64,000 nucleotides of DNA from Woeseiaceae bacterium (GTDB lineage: Bacteria > Pseudomonadota > Gammaproteobacteria > Steroidobacterales > Woeseiaceae). The translations under genes and the position numbers were made by a program. The notes beneath the pieces are model-generated. The model was not told where the DNA came from. It searched no databases and was given only the letters and a program-made list of their open reading frames with translations. This document shows, piece after piece, positions 61,311 to 64,000 of this stretch (positions are counted from its first letter, which is position 1; each line of letters starts with the position of its first letter). The DNA is taken from contig JAJFKP010000056.1 of the NCBI GenBank assembly GCA_021773135.1, forward strand, positions 153,038-217,037. The letters run 5' to 3'.

Positions 61311-61526
61311 ATGAATACGCCGGGAGACCAGGTAAATGCCATGCATATCAAAACGGTTGGAAATACGATTGTCGCCGCCGGCGTTCTCATCCTTATCGCA
61401 TCAGCACTAGCCGACAGCATGGGCTTCGGTGGCAGCCCGGATTTTGGTCCGGGACAAATAACGGGTCTTATTTTTGGTCCTGTAATCGCCGTCATCGGCT
61501 TGAATGTCAGAAGCCAGGCCGACTAA
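61311..61526 (+). CDS. Small two-helix membrane protein
   Basis: 71 residues with helices at about 21-34 ('VAAGVLILIASALA') and 48-65 ('ITGLIFGPVIAVIGL'), separated by a Gly/Phe-rich loop (DSMGFGGSPDFGPGQ). Basic C-terminus. A second start at 61341 would remove 10 residues. No known function. Stands alone between divergent and co-directed neighbours. Confidence 0.6.
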   Translation: MNTPGDQVNAMHIKTVGNTIVAAGVLILIASALADSMGFGGSPDFGPGQITGLIFGPVIAVIGLNVRSQAD

Positions 61527-61634
61527 TAAATTATCTGCCAACAGGTCGGCCGCTATGCACTATTGTTACGCCTGCCTGTGCAGGTGCCGTCATTTAATCG
61601 ACACGCCGGCCGCATGATCTCGCACCCGTCATAA

Positions 61635-62849
61635 ATGGACAATCATCGTCGCTGGCCGATTGTTTTAGCATCCATGGCTGGAATGTCGGCAGGTCCGTCG
61701 CAATATGCATTCGGGTCCCTTGCGCTGTTTATCAAACCCTTGTCCGAAGAGTTTGGATGGGACCGTGCAAATATCACCCTGGCTACGACATTTTTTACAC
61801 TGGCGCTCATGTTCTCGTTACCAGTTGCTGGCCGTATAGCGGACGCCGTCGGGACCAAACGGCTGCTCATTCCGTCGATGTTGGTCGTTGGCATTTCGCT
61901 GGCGACAATCCCATTGCTCGTCTCGGCACCGTGGCATTTGTGGGCCATATTTGCGGTCATTGGCTGTCTCGGTGCCGGCGCAAATGCGTTGCCATACATG
62001 CGCACGGTTTCCGCATGGTTTGATCGTCGCCGCGGCCTTGCTATCGGCGTCACACTCGCTGGCGCTGGTCTCGGCTATACTTATGTGCCGCCGCTATTGC
62101 ATATCACCACCGAATCATACGGTTGGCGCGCATCGTATTTCGTTCTCGCCGGCCTCACTTGTTTTGTGGCCGTACCGCTTGTGGTGCTGTTTTTTCGGGA
62201 AGCGCCGAGCGAATTGAAAATGCGCTCACCAGAAACCGTTTCGCAACCGGCTGCAGATGACCTGGCGATTGATCGTAACAATGCGCTAAGAAGTCGAACG
62301 TTCTGGAAACTGTTCGCTATTTTTGGCCTTCTTTCATTCAGTCTGTACGGACTAATGATTCACAGCGTCTCGATGCTCACCGATCGCGGCATGTCAATGG
62401 AAAACGCCGCCTACGGTGCGAGCCTTATTGGCATCACCATTACCTTTTCCAGGATCGTCATAGGCTATCTCTGTGACCGTTTTTTTGTGCCCAGAATTGC
62501 GGCCGCAGCGTTTGCCGCATCGACCATTGGTCTGCTCGTGCTCGCTTTCGGCGCCTCAGGCGCGCCAGCCTATTTTGCACTCATTCTGATTGCATTCAGC
62601 ATTGGCGCGGAAATCGACATGATGACTTTTCTGACAACCCGGTATTTCGGTATTCGCCACTTCGGAGAGATTTACGGAATTCTGTTTGCATCGCTCCTGA
62701 TTGGGACATCGCTCGGCCCGTGGCTTTTCGGTCGCAGTTTCGATGCATCCGGGTCTTACATTATGATGTTATGGATCGCCGCAGGGTTGACGGGCATCGC
62801 CGCAACCCTGTGTTTCGCGTTGCCGTCTTACTCGAAAACAGGACAATGA
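61635..62849 (+). CDS. MFS transporter, monocarboxylate/oxalate-formate-like
   Basis: 404 residues, 12 helices. Features: 'GPSQYAFGSLALFIKPLSEEFGWDRANITLATTF', loop 2-3 motif 'GRIADAVGTKRLL', and 'TVSAWFDRRRGLAIGVTLAGAGLGYTYVPPL', typical of the OFA/MCT branch that moves organic acids. The central loop (about 190-215) is acidic. It is followed after one base by a carboxymuconolactone-decarboxylase-like gene, so both are translated together. Confidence 0.9.
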   Translation: MDNHRRWPIVLASMAGMSAGPSQYAFGSLALFIKPLSEEFGWDRANITLATTFFTLALMFSLPVAGRIADAVGTKRLLIPSMLVVGISLATIPLLVSAPWHLWAIFAVIGCLGAGANALPYMRTVSAWFDRRRGLAIGVTLAGAGLGYTYVPPLLHITTESYGWRASYFVLAGLTCFVAVPLVVLFFREAPSELKMRSPETVSQPAADDLAIDRNNALRSRTFWKLFAIFGLLSFSLYGLMIHSVSMLTDRGMSMENAAYGASLIGITITFSRIVIGYLCDRFFVPRIAAAAFAASTIGLLVLAFGASGAPAYFALILIAFSIGAEIDMMTFLTTRYFGIRHFGEIYGILFASLLIGTSLGPWLFGRSFDASGSYIMMLWIAAGLTGIAATLCFALPSYSKTGQ

Positions 62850-62850
62850 C

Positions 62851-63423
62851 ATGAGCTCGTGGATAAAAATTGTGCAACCGGAAGAAGCCGACGGCGAACT
62901 GCAGCAGGCCTACAACAAGGCCCAGTCACCGCACGGAACGGTGGACAACGTAATGAAAGTGCATTCGCTGCAGCCGAAAACAATGTTAGGCCATCTGGCG
63001 CTGTATAAAAGCATATTGCATAACCCGGACATGACCCTGCCTACGTGGTTTCTTGAGGTAGTTGCCAGTTACACGAGCATGGTAAACAACTGTGACTACA
63101 GCCTGACACATCACTTCAGAAATGCACGACAGTTGATAGACGACGATGTCCGCGCCGATAAAGTTTACGCCTGTCTCAAGAGCGGCAATCCCGAAAAGGA
63201 ATTCGCAGGAAAAGAGCTCGGTTTGCTGGAGTACGCCGCAAAACTTACTGCGCAGGTCGGCGAAATGATGCCCGCTGACATCGAGATGCTTCATGTGGCT
63301 GGCTGCAATGATTGCGAAATCCTGGAGGTGAACCAGGTGGTCGCCTATTTTAATTACTCTAACCGGGTGTTGAACGGGCTCGGTGTTACGACGGCGGGAG
63401 ACGTCGTCGGGTATTACGATTAA
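62851..63423 (+). CDS. AhpD/carboxymuconolactone decarboxylase-like protein
   Basis: 190 residues. Domain at about 50-150: 'LHNPDMTLPTWFLEVVASYTSMVNNCDYSLTHHFRNARQL' is the CMD/AhpD active-site helix. In this family the usual motif is CxxC-x-x-H; here it reads Cys-Asp-Tyr-Ser-x-x-His, so the second Cys is replaced by Ser. Nearby 'LLEYAAKLT' and 'VVAYFNYSNRVLNGLGV' are typical of peroxidase-related relatives. AGGA precedes the ATG. Co-transcribed with an MFS transporter. Confidence 0.85.
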   Translation: MSSWIKIVQPEEADGELQQAYNKAQSPHGTVDNVMKVHSLQPKTMLGHLALYKSILHNPDMTLPTWFLEVVASYTSMVNNCDYSLTHHFRNARQLIDDDVRADKVYACLKSGNPEKEFAGKELGLLEYAAKLTAQVGEMMPADIEMLHVAGCNDCEILEVNQVVAYFNYSNRVLNGLGVTTAGDVVGYYD

Positions 63424-63913
63424 GTAGCAGAACTAACGTGCCCTGTACGCCAATCGGGGCTGATGTGCTTGTGCAGTCACTGCTCAGGCTCGTTACAGGT
63501 TCGCAGCGAGGCAAAATCCAAACTGCGACAGCAGCGTGGTCCCGATTTCGGCGAATCCGGCTCCTTAGACGTCCAACCCGACTTGCGCTGTTCGTTTGCG
63601 GGTACATCCCGGTAGCGCTGCCGGGGAGCGGCGCACGGGCATGCTCGTACTTGCGACCTGCGTTACTAAAGGTAGGTTCGCATCGGTCGTGAGTGGGTAT
63701 TTTGTGCGGAGAACCACCGGACACCAGCGAACTGGCATGTTCGCTCGGATGATCGGCATTACTAAAGGTAGGTTCGCATCGCTCGTGAGTGGATATTTTG
63801 TGCGGAGAACCACCGGACACCGGCGAACTGGCATGTTCGCTTGGATGATCGGCATTACTAAAGGTAGGTTCGCACCAGTCGCGAGTAGAATTTATCTGCA
63901 CTGCGGGCGAACC
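63424..63913. other. Gene-free stretch holding the tandem repeat
   Basis: 490 bases between the CMD-like gene and the tRNA. The first 140 bases show nothing recognisable; the remainder is the 96-bp repeat. A 202-codon minus-strand frame runs through it into the tRNA but begins with the usual false translation of tRNA-Leu, so I do not call it. Confidence 0.6.
63567..63890. repeat. 96-bp tandem repeat array
   Basis: The anchor 'TTACTAAAGGTAGGTTCGCA' occurs at 63663, 63759 and 63855, an exact spacing of 96 bases. Two units are nearly identical, the left flank (from about 63567) is a weaker copy, and the right copy decays after about 25 bases. The unit length (32 codons) allows an uninterrupted frame on the minus strand, but the array sits directly beside a tRNA and looks non-coding. 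Confidence 0.85.
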
Positions 63914-64000
63914 TGGTGCCCGGGGCGGGAATCGAACCCGCACTCCCTTTCGAGAAACGGATTTTAAGTCCGTAGCGTCTACCAGTTCCGCCACCCGGGC
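63914..64000 (-). tRNA. tRNA-Leu (anticodon UAA), with encoded CCA
   Basis: Reading the minus strand from the last base: acceptor GCCCGGG, D-arm, anticodon stem-loop ACGGA-CTTAAAA-TCCGT giving UAA, a long class II variable arm, T-arm GCGGGTTCGATTCCCGC, then CCCGGGC, discriminator A and CCA (63916-63914). The 5' base is exactly position 64000, so the gene is complete but its promoter is outside the window. Confidence 0.95.

Noticed and set aside
63567..63890. CRISPR array
   Set aside because: The repeated unit is 96 bases with nearly all of it conserved; there is no short repeat alternating with unique spacers, and no cas gene in the window.
63386..63994. 202-codon minus-strand frame across the tandem repeat and tRNA
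   Set aside because: It starts with the standard false translation of tRNA-Leu (MAELVDATDLKSVSRKG...) and runs through the repeat; no SD and no protein-like domains.

Overview
The window looks like a chromosomal segment of a free-living, aerobic Gammaproteobacterium. The supporting genes are a complete System I cytochrome c maturation operon (ccmABCDEFGHI), a HemG-type protoporphyrinogen oxidase, a bactofilin, a DUF3187 outer-membrane protein, a LolD-type ABC exporter and many exported hydrolases. Gene content and a GC share I judge to be in the mid-50s would fit an uncultivated marine/sediment lineage such as the Woeseiales, but that placement is inference. There are no phage genes, transposases or CRISPR arrays. 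The right edge ends exactly on the first base of a tRNA-Leu(UAA).

Layout. 1-13.9 kb: housekeeping and accessory genes (a cut-off class II glutamine amidotransferase, a TTC38-like TPR protein, DUF3187, bactofilin, two exported enzymes, small membrane and zinc-finger-like proteins, DUF899, DUF418, HemG, an orphan periplasmic binding protein). 14.0-20.6 kb: eight minus-strand genes with overlapping or nearly touching ends: two amino-acid-type ABC permeases, their ATPase, a glycosylasparaginase, a periplasmic binding protein, a ROK sugar kinase, CutC and a Gfo/Idh/MocA dehydrogenase. Read together they suggest import of GlcNAc-asparagine, cytoplasmic hydrolysis to aspartate plus an amino sugar, and sugar phosphorylation. 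This is the strongest candidate for an undescribed system here. 20.8-29.8 kb: mixed envelope genes (vWA, App1-type phosphatase, rhodanese lipoprotein, PrsW, DUF3750) and an ECF sigma/anti-sigma pair with a likely self-driven promoter.

29.9-34.2 kb: a MacAB-like exporter (adaptor, ATPase, two FtsX permeases) preceded by a Fur-box-like palindrome. 34.4-38.7 kb: a lipid-tailoring set (KASIII, fatty acyl-AMP ligase fused to an ACP, cytochrome P450), with a divergent acyltransferase and a DUF3108 protein. 40.4-49.7 kb: a PadR regulator with a repeated operator, a frameshifted TonB-like gene, and assorted redox, peptidase and repair genes. 49.7-56.4 kb: the ccm operon, including a 54-residue ccmD. 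56.6-64.0 kb: an AAA-FHA fusion ATPase, thymidine kinase, S1/P1 nuclease, a PYROXD2-like flavoprotein, an MFS transporter with a carboxymuconolactone-decarboxylase-like partner, a 96-bp tandem repeat and the tRNA.

Start codons were chosen from Shine-Dalgarno-like sequences where one was visible; several genes appear to start with GTG or TTG. All functional names rest on motifs and family resemblance read by eye; no database search was run.
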